The notes under the pieces are model-generated. The model did no database searches. It saw nothing but the letters and a program-made list of their open reading frames with translations, and was not told the origin of the DNA. From Natrinema caseinilyticum (lineage in GTDB: Archaea; Halobacteriota; Halobacteria; Halobacteriales; Natrialbaceae), in contig NZ_CP100445.1 in assembly GCF_024227435.1 (NCBI RefSeq), positions 248,001 to 312,000 of the forward strand: a stretch of DNA of 64,000 bases, read 5' to 3'. The first letter of the stretch is position 1. The number at the start of each line of letters is the position of its first letter. The position numbers and the translations under genes are program-made. This document shows positions 42,206 to 50,302 of this stretch, in pieces.

Positions 42206-43708
42206 TCACTCGCTGTCCGGCGAGTAGTTCGGTGCCTCGTCGGTGATCACGACGTCGTGGGCGTGGCTTTCGGCCTGTCCGGCCGCAGAGACGCGAACAA
42301 ACTCCGCCCGCTCTTTGAACGACGGAATCGTCTCCGCGCCGACGTAGCCCATCCCCGATTGCATCCCGCCCGCGAGCTGGTGGAGTTCGGACTTGAGCGT
42401 TCCCTTGTACGGCGTCGCGGCTTCGACGCCCTCCGGAACGTACTCGTCGTCCTCGTCGGGTTCCTCTTTGAGGTACCGGTCGCTGTCGCCGGATTTCATC
42501 GCGCCGACGGATCCCATGCCGCGGTATTGCTTGTACTTCTTTCCGTTCATCGTGACGACTCGACCCGGCGCTTCGTCGGTTCCAGCGAAGTAAGAGCCGA
42601 GCATGACCGCATCGGCACCGGCGGCGACCGCCTTGATAGCGTCACCGGAGTAGCGGATGCCGCCGTCGGCGATCACAGGGACGTCGTGATCAGCGGCGAC
42701 GTCCGCGACCTGCGCGACGGCCGTGATCTGTGGCATCCCGGATCCCGAGACGACCCGGGTTGTACAGATCGATCCCGGACCGATTCCCACTTTCAGCCCG
42801 TCGGCGAAACCGACCAGGTCCGCGGCCGCCTCACGGGTTCCGATGTTGCCGACCACGACGTCAGCGTCGACGGACTCTTTGATCTCTCGAGCACCGTCGA
42901 CGACGTTCAGGTTGTGTGCGTGCGCGGTATCGATAAACAGGACGTCCGCACCGGCCTCGTCGGCCGCGAGCGCACGATCCGACTCGAACGGGCTGACGGC
43001 GACGCCACAGCGAAGCCGCCCGTCGGCGTCTCGAACGGCTTCCTTGTATTCTCGACGCTGGAGGATGCCCTGCATCGTGACGAGCCCGACCAGCAAGTTC
43101 TGATCGTCGACGACCGGAACGCGCTCGATCTTGTGATCGTACATCAGATCGAACGCGTCACGCGCGTCGATATCCTGGTGGGCCGTGATAACCTCGTCCG
43201 TCATCGCTTCGGTGACCGGATCGTCCTCGTTGACCTCGAGGTGCGGCCGGATGTCGGTACTCGAGATGATCCCCAGTACTTCGCCGTTCGTGTTGACGAC
43301 GGGTGCGCCGCCGACGCCCTGCCGGGCCATCAGTTCGTCGACTTCGCGAACGGTCATCTCCGGGTCCGCGGTGACTACCGAGTCGAGGGGGATGATGAGT
43401 TCGTCAGCGCTTTTGACACGCTCGATTTCCTCGACCATCTCGTCGACGTTCATATTTCGATGGAGAACGCCGAGGCCGCCGTGGCGTGCCATCGCGATGG
43501 CCATGTCGCTTTCGGTAACCGTGTCCATCGCCGCCGAGAGGATCGGGACGGAAACCTCGACGTTCTTCGAAACGCGTGACGTGAGATCCGCGTCGTCGGG
43601 TTCGACACGACTTTCCTTCGGCCGGAGAAGGACGTCGTCGAACGTTAGCGCTTCCGGTACCTGAAGTTTCGAAGAATAGGGCTCGTGCTCGGGAACGTCG
43701 TTCGCCAT
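42206..43708 (-). CDS. guaB: Inosine-5'-monophosphate dehydrogenase
   Basis: This 500-residue enzyme oxidises IMP to XMP with NAD+ in guanine nucleotide synthesis. It has TFDDVLLRPKESRV at the start, a two-CBS regulatory insert (about residues 95-215), and the catalytic loop GIGPGSICTTRVVSGSGMPQ with the active-site Cys. The substrate motif VIADGGIRYSGDAIKA and the flap KYKQYRGMGSVGAM follow. The start MANDVPEHEP is chosen over in-frame upstream codons that do not fit. Expression probably starts in the gap that also holds the 23-bp repeats. Confidence 0.96.
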   Translation of the reverse strand: MANDVPEHEPYSSKLQVPEALTFDDVLLRPKESRVEPDDADLTSRVSKNVEVSVPILSAAMDTVTESDMAIAMARHGGLGVLHRNMNVDEMVEEIERVKSADELIIPLDSVVTADPEMTVREVDELMARQGVGGAPVVNTNGEVLGIISSTDIRPHLEVNEDDPVTEAMTDEVITAHQDIDARDAFDLMYDHKIERVPVVDDQNLLVGLVTMQGILQRREYKEAVRDADGRLRCGVAVSPFESDRALAADEAGADVLFIDTAHAHNLNVVDGAREIKESVDADVVVGNIGTREAAADLVGFADGLKVGIGPGSICTTRVVSGSGMPQITAVAQVADVAADHDVPVIADGGIRYSGDAIKAVAAGADAVMLGSYFAGTDEAPGRVVTMNGKKYKQYRGMGSVGAMKSGDSDRYLKEEPDEDDEYVPEGVEAATPYKGTLKSELHQLAGGMQSGMGYVGAETIPSFKERAEFVRVSAAGQAESHAHDVVITDEAPNYSPDSE

Positions 43709-43918
43709 GTAAACCGTCCGGTCCCCCTGGCAAAAAACGTTGCGAGATGAACGCGGGTGTGTACGGTTGACGGGGCTCTCAGCGGCTGATCTACTCACGT
43801 GTCACAGCGGGCACGTCGGCTGGAGACGACGGTGTCGTGTCGTTTAGCGGCCTGTTCATTGCGGTCGGTTACTTTAGCAGGTGGACGAACGTCGTCGCTC
43901 GCTCACCGTCATTCCGCA

Positions 43919-44102
43919 CATCCCCGTGCCGTCACTCCACGCATCCCCGTGCCGTCACTCCACGCATCCCCGTGCCGCCACTCCACGCATCCCCGTGCCG
44001 CCACTCCACGCATCCCCGTGCCGCCACTCCACGCATCCCCGTGCCGCCACTCCACGCATCCCCGTGCCGCCACTCCACGCATCAGCGTGCCGCCACTCCA
44101 CG
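43919..44102. repeat. Eight tandem copies of a 23-bp repeat
   Basis: The unit is CATCCCCGTGCC, then G(T/C)CACTCCACG, repeated head-to-tail without spacers from 43919 to 44102. Copies 1 and 2 have GTCAC, copies 3 to 7 GCCAC, and copy 8 has CATCAGCG at its start. Copies 3 to 7 are identical. Since 23 is not a multiple of three, all six frames are open, which creates false reading frames. It lies in the non-coding gap between guaB and the DUF5794-type gene. Confidence 0.93.
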
Positions 44103-44188
44103 TATCGACAGTACCGAATCGAATCGACGAATTCAGCGCCAATATGCCGACCAGTTGTGTTCATTTTCCTCCGATTGTGACCGTTACT

Positions 44189-44202
44189 GACGAATATTCG
44201 TC
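44189..44202. promoter_or_regulatory. 14-bp AT-centred palindrome
   Basis: GACGAATATTCGTC is a perfect palindrome between the repeat block and the DUF5794-type gene. A TTTATT box lies 30 bases further. It may bind a dimeric regulator. No target is known. Confidence 0.45.
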
Positions 44203-44467
44203 GAGTCGTGAAACGCTCTCTCACACAACGTTTATTGAGAGTCCGCTCGTCTTTATGAATATGTACGCTGTGAGTACAGCCGCAGCCCGAATCGTCGGCC
44301 GGACGAGCTCCGACTCCGCCTTCATTGCCGAATTCGGGAATTTCACATCGAAACTCACAGCACCCGTCACGAATGCCAATGGGAACGACTGGTGTCCGGA
44401 CCGGTCGGTACGGGATTGTCCATCCTCTCACCCACGGGCCTCGGGTTACGGCCATCGGCCCTGACCG

Positions 44468-45388
44468 ATGAGTACGTCACAGCATCCGGTTGCGCTCCGG
44501 ATGGAGCGCATCGTCGGGGGTGACGCCAGGCTCCTCGCGCTGGTCATGATGCTCCCCTTAGTCGATGGCGTCTTCCCCGCGCTGATCCTCGCAGACGCCC
44601 TCAGCGATCCGCTCGGCGCAATTCAGGTCGGGTTGCTGATATTCGGCGGGAGCGCCACCGTCGCCGTCATCCTCGCCGACATGGACGGTACCCCCCGCGA
44701 GCAGGCAGCCGTCGTCTTACTCGTCGGAGTGCCGTTGATCCTCCTCGCGGCGCTGGAAGCCGCGCTCTCGCCCGCTATCGAGAGCGTCATCGACATCGTC
44801 ATCTTCGAGCGGTTCGCAGCCCTCGTCATCGCAACCATCGCGGCGAAGACCGCCAGCGCGACCATCGGCGAGTATCTGCCGAATCCCGTCGTCGTCCTCG
44901 GACTGGGGCTGATCGCGAGCATCGACCCCTCCAGCGCAACGTTCGAGGTGATGACCGATCCTGCCCTCGTCGCCCACGCGACCCTTGCGGCAGCAGTCGG
45001 CGTGGCCTTCGCACTGACCGTCGCCCTCCTCGGGCCCTACCTCCGAGAGTACATGGACATCGACCGATTCCGCTTCGGAAGTGCGGTTGCGCTGGGCTTG
45101 CTCCCACTGTCACTGCTCGGCATGGCCTTCGGCCAGGCGCCGCTTGCCGCCCTCGTAGTCGCCGCCCTGTTCGCCGTCGACCCGTCGTTCACCGGGACCG
45201 ACAGCACGAACGCGAGTTCTGATTCCGATGCCGACGACGCGACCGTTCAGATGGGGACGCTGACGGATGGCGGTGCCGGCGACCGACCGACCGAGCACGA
45301 CTCGAGGAGTTCTCAGAGCGAGGACGAACCGGGAACGTATCCGAGTGACGATGCGACGGATACGGCGGGTCGAGCCCCCTGGCTGTAG
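44468..45388 (+). CDS. DUF5794-like multi-helix membrane protein
   Basis: This 306-residue protein has seven or so hydrophobic helices over residues 20-240 (LLALVMMLPLVDGVFPALILAD, VGLLIFGGSATVAVILADMDG, NPVVVLGLGLIASIDP). A long Ser/Asp/Glu-rich tail of about 65 residues lies on one side of the membrane. It resembles DUF5794, a haloarchaeal family of unknown role. The gene is alone, downstream of the 23-bp repeat block. Confidence 0.8.
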   Translation: MSTSQHPVALRMERIVGGDARLLALVMMLPLVDGVFPALILADALSDPLGAIQVGLLIFGGSATVAVILADMDGTPREQAAVVLLVGVPLILLAALEAALSPAIESVIDIVIFERFAALVIATIAAKTASATIGEYLPNPVVVLGLGLIASIDPSSATFEVMTDPALVAHATLAAAVGVAFALTVALLGPYLREYMDIDRFRFGSAVALGLLPLSLLGMAFGQAPLAALVVAALFAVDPSFTGTDSTNASSDSDADDATVQMGTLTDGGAGDRPTEHDSRSSQSEDEPGTYPSDDATDTAGRAPWL

Positions 45389-45445
45389 CCCGATTCTATC
45401 TCGAATCGAAACCACTTTAGGCAGGATACGCCAACGGAAATACGC

Positions 45446-45620
45446 GGGGTCGTGGCCAAGCCAGGCATGGCGACTGACTCCAGAGGCACCGCGCCCGGGA
45501 CGACACTCCAGACTGATATACTGATCGGACACCTGATCAGTGTCCGTGTGATGACCCTCTGGAGTTCCGAGGCGCACCGGAGATATCAGTCGATCGGGGG
45601 TTCAAATCCCTCCGACCCCA
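45446..45620 (+). tRNA. tRNA-Trp (CCA) with a 101-base intron
   Basis: Exon 1 is 45446-45483 and exon 2 is 45585-45620. The acceptor stem GGGGTCG pairs with CGACCCC, and the discriminator is A45620. The anticodon CCA is 45480-45482, and the anticodon stem ACTGA/TCAGT closes only after the intron (45484-45584, inserted after position 37) is removed. Mature length is 74 without CCA, which is not encoded. The T arm GGGGGTTCAAATCCC is normal. The intron is the known box C/D type that guides methylation of its own tRNA. Confidence 0.95.
45484..45584 (+). ncRNA. Box C/D guide RNA inside the tRNA-Trp intron
   Basis: The intron holds GTGATGA (box C-like, 45548-45554) followed by CCTCTGGAG and CCGA. 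CCTCTGGAG is complementary to CTCCAGAGG across the anticodon of the precursor, as expected for methylation of C34. A second guide, ACTGATAT, precedes a CTGA box and pairs with ATATCAGT at exon 2, which fits the U39 site. In Haloferax such an intron directs both 2'-O-methylations; the pairing seen here supports the same job. Confidence 0.85.
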
Positions 45621-45686
45621 TACAGCCTTTAACTCTACCGGATTCGTACGAATTGGAATTGTCGGAAGTGAAATAATTGCGCCGAG

Positions 45687-45872
45687 GTGGTCGGCGTGAC
45701 GATTTCCGAGGCAGATGCGGAACGCCTTCGGCAGAATCAGTCGGCCAATCCGCTGCCGACGAAGAGCCGGGAATTTCGGTGCACCGAGTGCGGTGCGCGC
45801 TGTACGTTGCTGCTCGACGGTCAGTCAGACGATAGTACTGCATTGATCGTTCTCGCCAAAAAGAACGAATAA
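45687..45872 (+). CDS. Small protein with one CxxC knuckle
   Basis: This protein of about 60 residues has an N-terminal polar helix (ISEADAERLRQNQ) and CTECGARCTLLLDG near the middle, giving three Cys. A GTG at 45696 (VTISEAD) is an alternative start and sits better behind the AATAATT box at 45671-45677. The gene lies between tRNA-Trp and the UspA gene. Function is unknown. Confidence 0.5.
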   Translation: MVGVTISEADAERLRQNQSANPLPTKSREFRCTECGARCTLLLDGQSDDSTALIVLAKKNE

Positions 45873-45944
45873 CAGCGTTTCGCTCCAATTCGTCGATTCA
45901 TTGTGATGACCACCCTTATCGGCTAGCTGAACGAAGGGTGTTCT

Positions 45945-46394
45945 ATGTACGACCAGATTCTACTCGCCACGGATGGCACGATTGCGTCGAAGAACGCGGA
46001 ATCCCATGCAATCGAACTCGCCGAGACACACAATGCTACCCTTCATACTCTATTCGTCGTCGATGAGAGCATCTATACGGCATACAGTGGGGACGAGTAT
46101 GTCGACGAGGCAGAGGGGCCTGAGCATGGACTCGAAGAACTCGGACAGGAAGCCATCGAGGAGGTCCGGAGTAGTGCGGAAGACAGTGGGGTCGAGATGA
46201 TCGGGGCAGTAAAACACGGACATCCTGTCGATACGATACTCGAGTACGGAGATCGGCAAGATATCGATATGGTCGTCCTCGGCACGAAACACCGGCCAGC
46301 GGAATACCGCGCGCTACTCGGGAGTGTAACCGAGCGCGTGCTTAGACTAACCACTCGGCCGACAGTCGTCGTGAAAACGGAAGTCGACGAATAA
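45945..46394 (+). CDS. UspA-family universal stress protein
   Basis: This 149-residue protein carries the full Usp pattern: YDQILLATDGTIASKNAESHAIELA, LHTLFVVDE, the middle helix, and DMVVLGTKHRPAEYRALLGSVTERVLRLTTRPTVVVKT. The ATP-binding motif G-x2-(H/R)-x9-G-S-V-T-E-R is kept, in contrast to the Usp at 6245. It stands at the border of the accessory region and is monocistronic. Confidence 0.9.
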   Translation: MYDQILLATDGTIASKNAESHAIELAETHNATLHTLFVVDESIYTAYSGDEYVDEAEGPEHGLEELGQEAIEEVRSSAEDSGVEMIGAVKHGHPVDTILEYGDRQDIDMVVLGTKHRPAEYRALLGSVTERVLRLTTRPTVVVKTEVDE

Positions 46395-46495
46395 ACCCGG
46401 AGACTCAGTAGGATTCTGACGCCCCGGGTTTCGAAGCGTCTGCTCGTCAATGAGGCAGTCGTGTACGTCCTCGGGGGCAGCTATTCGGATAGTCC

Positions 46496-46639
46496 CCTGT
46501 TATGGAAGTTACAAGGCTAAAACCCTGCCCTTCAGGACGGGGATACAGCCGACAACTCCTCCATTGACCACGCTTGCTGGCACTACTGGATATTCCACGC
46601 TCGGGTCGTTGCTTTTAATATCCAATTTCCCATAACAGG
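46496..46639. mobile_element. Small element bounded by 10-bp inverted repeats with an IS-type hairpin
   Basis: CCTGTTATGG at 46496-46505 is mirrored by CCATAACAGG at 46630-46639. Between them is an IS200/IS605-like end (CTAAAACCCTGCCCTTCAGGACGGGGATAC, key stem CCTGCCC/GGACGGGG at 46524-46542). No transposase frame fits in 144 bases. It looks like a miniature or deleted element. It sits directly before the fragment of a P-type ATPase gene. Confidence 0.45.
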
Positions 46640-46833
46640 TTATGAACACAGTCCGATGTTGGAGACGACCCGCACTTATCTACGCTCGTGATCACTTCGA
46701 TTCAAGCCTCACATTCCGCCATTCGTGTCAAATGGTGGTGTGTGGGAGTGACGGATTGTTCATCAACGGGAGCCAGCGTCTCGGCTGTCAAACGCAAACT
46801 TCCGATCTTGACGAGCCTGTCCGCGTCGAGCCG

Positions 46834-47073
46834 CTCTCGCATGCGGCGGCTATTCTAACGCCGATTGCCATCCTGCTGTCACCTGCTGTTGGTACGCTTC
46901 TGATGTCGTTGAGTACGGCAATCGCCGTCATCAACGCACAACTGCTCCGGCGCGTCGATCTGTCTCTCCCAAACCCACCTGGAGTGACATCACTAACTGA
47001 TGCTCAAACTGTAGACCGAGACTCCCCTACTCATAACAGGAGGAGAGTTTTCAGTGGAGACCTCTGTCTGTAG
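46834..47073 (+). pseudogene. C-terminal fragment of a P-type metal ATPase
   Basis: The frame shows SHAAAILTPIAILLSPAVGTLLMSLSTAIAVINAQLLRRVDL, the last two membrane helices and the NAQLLRR ending of P1B copper-type ATPases. Nothing of the catalytic part (DKTGT, CPC) is upstream, where the DNA is the small mobile element. The tail after the helices is not family-like. It is therefore a 3' relic of a deleted metal pump. A complete pump of another subclass lies at 55967. Confidence 0.7.
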
Positions 47074-48325
47074 TCGTCTCGGGATCGGTCTGGAGTGTCC
47101 AACGTAAGCGGAACGCTTGTACCAGTTCATAGAGCCACAAGATGACGAGTGCGGTATATCCGGGCCCGAAGAGATACGCTGACCACGACTGATCCTGATA
47201 GAAGAAGCCGACACCAACCACCAAAATTGCGATATTCCACACCCAGACCATCCACGTTGAGATCACTGACGGGATGTTTCCACCTGGGATGAGATCGGCG
47301 TCCAAATGCCCTTCGCGCAGGGCAGGGAGATTCCGGAAGTAGAGTAGCAGGCCGGCAAGTGCGATGGGGAGCGCCCACCCCACGAAGAAGAAGTGAAGCG
47401 CGCCGTCTTCGATATACGCCGGATCCACCCACTCGACGCCGAACAGAACGAACGGTGCGAACCCCGCCGGCCCGAGCATCCAGAACTGGGCTACCAGCAC
47501 TGACAACGCGATACCCGACCGGGAGTCTGTCGACCGATACGTCTGGACGAGGTTGTACAGGTACAGTGCAAATCCCGTCGCGAAGAGGACCAGCCCGGTC
47601 GCCGTGACTGTCCGGCCCATCCCGATCCAGGGGCCGGTAACCAGTGGAAAAATGCCGGCGACGAAGAACCACGCCGAGTAGTTCCGTAACCTCTCGCTGT
47701 AGAGATCGGTACCGAGCAGACGAGGAAAGAGGTCGTAGAGCGTGCCGATGGCCGCGAGCCCGAGAAAGCCCCACGCGTTAGCGTGGACGTGCGCTTCGCG
47801 TAATCCGAGCCAGCCGCCGGGAACCTGCCAGACGTGGGCGAACAGCCCGTACGCGTACGTGATACCCCAGAGGAACACGAAGACCGACACTAGGTACAGC
47901 CCGGTCGTCGCGTTCCACGCCCGATCGCTTTGCATAACCATCCGCAGCATCACTACCAGCAACCCGGCGACGAGGAGCCAGATCGCGATGAGTCCGCCAT
48001 CGAACGCCCAGGTGTGACCCCATCCGCGTCCGTACCACAGCAGGAGAAATCCACCGTTCAATCCGATGAAATTCAGCCAGTCGTAGTACTTCGAGGGAAG
48101 TGGACGCTCGAGTTTCCGAGCTGTGAGCTGGGGGAGCATTCCGAACAGGAGCTGCGTGAAGCCGCCGATCGTTACGAAGTGGATGTGACTCCACGAAACC
48201 CAGCCGAGACGCGGGACGAGATTGAACTGCTCGAGGCCGTGATAGACAGCCAATACGAGGCCAGCGAGCAGGAACAGCCCGCCTGCGAGGTGGAACGGGG
48301 TGAACCGAATCGGGTGGCGTGCCAT
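47051..48325 (-). CDS. Heme-copper-oxidase-subunit-I-like membrane protein
   Basis: This 424-residue protein has about 12 helices. It has His-rich helices reminiscent of heme-copper oxidases and NnrS-type proteins (SWSHIHFVTIGGFTQLLFGMLPQ, REAHVHANAWGFLGLAAIG, ALHFFFVGWALPI). It lacks the adjacent HH CuB pair of real oxidases (compare WAHHM at the left edge). It may be an oxidase-like protein with a reduced metal set. Its neighbours at 48516 and 49010 are small membrane proteins, and the 48516 protein repeats a HAHGN motif, so they may act together. The start MARHPIRFTPFHLAGG is chosen from the first typical residues. Confidence 0.7.
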   Translation of the reverse strand: MARHPIRFTPFHLAGGLFLLAGLVLAVYHGLEQFNLVPRLGWVSWSHIHFVTIGGFTQLLFGMLPQLTARKLERPLPSKYYDWLNFIGLNGGFLLLWYGRGWGHTWAFDGGLIAIWLLVAGLLVVMLRMVMQSDRAWNATTGLYLVSVFVFLWGITYAYGLFAHVWQVPGGWLGLREAHVHANAWGFLGLAAIGTLYDLFPRLLGTDLYSERLRNYSAWFFVAGIFPLVTGPWIGMGRTVTATGLVLFATGFALYLYNLVQTYRSTDSRSGIALSVLVAQFWMLGPAGFAPFVLFGVEWVDPAYIEDGALHFFFVGWALPIALAGLLLYFRNLPALREGHLDADLIPGGNIPSVISTWMVWVWNIAILVVGVGFFYQDQSWSAYLFGPGYTALVILWLYELVQAFRLRWTLQTDPETTTDRGLH

Positions 48326-48515
48326 AGTTACGCATACGGACGCAGGCCCGAAAGGAGTTCCTACGGATATCATAGCGTATATCGAATATTTTCGAGCTCA
48401 GTTAGCGTCTCGTGGGCGAATACGCTGATACAATTCAGAGACTATACTTTTCCAGCGATACCCTTCCCTCAATTCGCCTAATAACTATGTCGATGGTCAG
48501 TGATTCACACGCCAT

Positions 48516-48947
48516 ATGTCCGACTCGGCTACCGGGAAGTGGAACATCGGAATCGGCCTTGGAGTGATGGTCTTGTTCATGCTCTACGGGTTCTTTCTGA
48601 TCTATATGCGCGACTTCGCCCCGAGCCGTGAGGCCTGGATTGCGGGATCGAATGTGAGCCCGCACTTCGAGGCGCGCCTCGCGCACGCCCACGGAAACCT
48701 GTTTTCGTTGCTCAATATCGTCTTCGGGGCACTGCTCCTGTGGTTGCCCGTGCGCCAGCGTCGTGCCCGGTGGATCTCGCTCTTGGCGCTGGCCGGACTT
48801 CTCATGCCGATCGGTATCCTCTCGGAAATCTATCTCAATCTACCCCCCGTACTGGTTCTGGTCGGGGCAGCTTCAATTGTCGTGGCGACGGCGCTGTTCG
48901 CACTCGAACTCGTACGAATGGACATCGACGGTTCGAAATCCCTGTAA
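48516..48947 (+). CDS. Four-helix membrane protein with HAHGN motif
   Basis: This 143-residue protein has four helices (IGLGVMVLFMLYGFFLIYM; LFSLLNIVFGALLLWLPV; WISLLALAGLLMPIGILSEIY; VLVLVGAASIVVATALFALEL). The histidines in EARLAHAHGNLFSLLN, between helices 1 and 2, recall the HVHAN motif of the divergent oxidase-like protein at 47051. A heme or metal site shared by the two is possible. No family name is known to me. Confidence 0.65.
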   Translation: MSDSATGKWNIGIGLGVMVLFMLYGFFLIYMRDFAPSREAWIAGSNVSPHFEARLAHAHGNLFSLLNIVFGALLLWLPVRQRRARWISLLALAGLLMPIGILSEIYLNLPPVLVLVGAASIVVATALFALELVRMDIDGSKSL

Positions 48948-49009
48948 CTCGAGAGCATAGCGAAAATGTTCGAAGGTGAGTTTAATTGCTCGCAGTATAT
49001 ATAATATCC

Positions 49010-49397
49010 ATGGGACAAACAGTTAGCAGCTACATCGAGACAGACTCACTCACCACAACCCACTGGCTTGCGATATTGCTCGTCCTGATAACGGGAGTCA
49101 TCCACGTCTACGCCGGATTTATCGAAGGATGGATTCCCGTTTCGCTCGCAGGAGTCGGGTTCCTCGGCGCCGCCGTACTGTTCCTCTTAGATTATCGACG
49201 CTCCCTTCTCTATCTGGTGGGAATCGTCTATACGGCAGTACAGTTCCCGCTCTGGTACGTAGCAAACGTCGGCGAATTCAACGATGCTCGGGTACGTGGA
49301 CAAAGCGCTTCAGGCGGCACTTATCGTCGTTCTCGCGCACCTCTATTTGGAGGCACGAAGGGCCTCCGACCGGGATCGTGAAGCGACGGCCGCTTGA
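49010..49397 (+). pseudogene. Small membrane protein gene with a one-base frameshift
   Basis: From the ATG at 49010 the frame gives three helices (LAILLVLITGVIHVYAGFI and two more) up to VANVGEFN. After about 49283 the same frame becomes polar and Ser/Arg-rich. The +1 frame from 49284 gives MLGYVDKALQAALIVVLAHLYLEARRAS, the expected fourth helix, and ends at 49397. The total of 388 bases is 3n+1, so one extra base explains it. It is either a real mutation or a sequencing error. Confidence 0.65.
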
Positions 49398-49473
49398 GTA
49401 CTCGAACCGGTCACATTCCCGCCCATCTCGTGTGGGACGACATTGTGCGCGTTACGCTCCCTGGCGAGGTGTC

Positions 49474-49928
49474 TCAATCGTCTTGATACCCCTTTTCGAA
49501 GCCCCGGAATTCGGTTCGGTGGCCCTCCTCGTCGGCGAGAATCGTCACTGGAAGGTCTTCAGTGACCGGATCGTCAGCGTCCTCGGCAGCGTCGATGAGC
49601 GATCGATACGTCTCGATAGTGCCCTCTTCAGCGTCGAGAACGCCTCGGATAACCGAAAGCACGTTAGTCGAATCCTCGGGCGGTTGTAGCGAGTCCTGCT
49701 GTGGAGTGAACTCCGCCGAGCTGGGCGGTCGGGCGTCCAGTTGCTTGAGACGGTTCCTAAGTTGCTGGGCGTGGGTCAGTCCCTCCTGGATGTCTTGCTG
49801 GAGGCTCTGCTTGATCTCTTCGGCACGGACGCCGTCGAGGACGATCGCGTTCGTCTGGTAGTTCATCACGGCCTCCATCTCGTGCCGTAGGCCTTCTGGA
49901 GCAGGTCGATGACGCGGTCTGAGGTCAT
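49474..49928 (-). pseudogene. Ferritin-like protein gene with a one-base deletion
   Basis: The first frame reads MTSDRVIDLLQKAYG from ATG 49928 and is lost after about 49890. The second frame, starting near HEMEAVMNYQTNAIVLDGV, carries the rest to 49474 (VLDAEEGTIETYRSLIDAAED, DEEGHRTEFRGFEKGY). The 455 bases are 3n+2, which fits one missing base. The late ExxH (EEGH) metal motif is kept; the earlier ExxH position reads GLTH, with Gly for Glu, so the protein may also have lost its metal site. It belongs to ferritin/rubrerythrin-like four-helix proteins. Confidence 0.65.
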
Positions 49929-50120
49929 ACGAGTTATACTTCCATCCAGACGCCGAGATACCCGTCGCTGATTCCCGTTGTCCCAAAACGCGCTCAAAGG
50001 GCACGCAACCCCGGCTCGAGGTAGCGCCGGCCCCGTCGAACCCCCAGTAGTTAAGATACAGGCTATCACGGACAGTACTCGGGGGATGGATTAACGAGTT
50101 TGGGGACGTGTATCGTACAT

Positions 50121-50291
50121 ATGGCGTATCAATTCGAGTGTGCGGCCCCGGACTGCGTGTTCCTGATTCGAGCCGCGGACGAAGAAGAGGTCATCGCACA
50201 GGTCCAACGACATTCGGAAGAACGACACGAGAAATCCCCGCCGCCCGAGGGCGTAATCCGCGAGCGAATGGAGACCGTCGACGTCGAGTGA
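50121..50291 (+). CDS. DUF1059-family small protein
   Basis: This 56-residue protein (MAYQFECAAPDCVFLIRAADEEEVIAQVQRHSEERH) matches DUF1059: a Cys pair near the N-terminus (C7, C12) and a conserved HxxxxH helix. Function is unknown; such proteins often accompany metal or redox genes. The start is the ATG at 50121, since the codons before it do not fit. Confidence 0.75.
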   Translation: MAYQFECAAPDCVFLIRAADEEEVIAQVQRHSEERHEKSPPPEGVIRERMETVDVE

Positions 50292-50302
50292 TACTGCTGG
50301 AC

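Noticed and set aside
42257-43579. 440-codon frame opposite guaB
   Set aside because: Shadow of guaB on the other strand with no family features.
43919-44102. CRISPR array
   Set aside because: The 23-bp units follow each other without spacers and no cas genes are near.
43919-44102. Iteron-type replication origin
   Set aside because: No Orc1/Cdc6 or Rep gene lies near, and the block is GC-rich without an unwinding stretch.
43799-44464. Long His/Pro-rich protein frames over the repeat block
   Set aside because: A stop-free 23-bp unit opens all frames on both strands; the translation is only the repeat read in three phases.
49275-49290. Programmed ribosomal frameshift
   Set aside because: The site GAATTCAACGATGC has no slippery run or pseudoknot-like sequence; a one-base insertion explains it.
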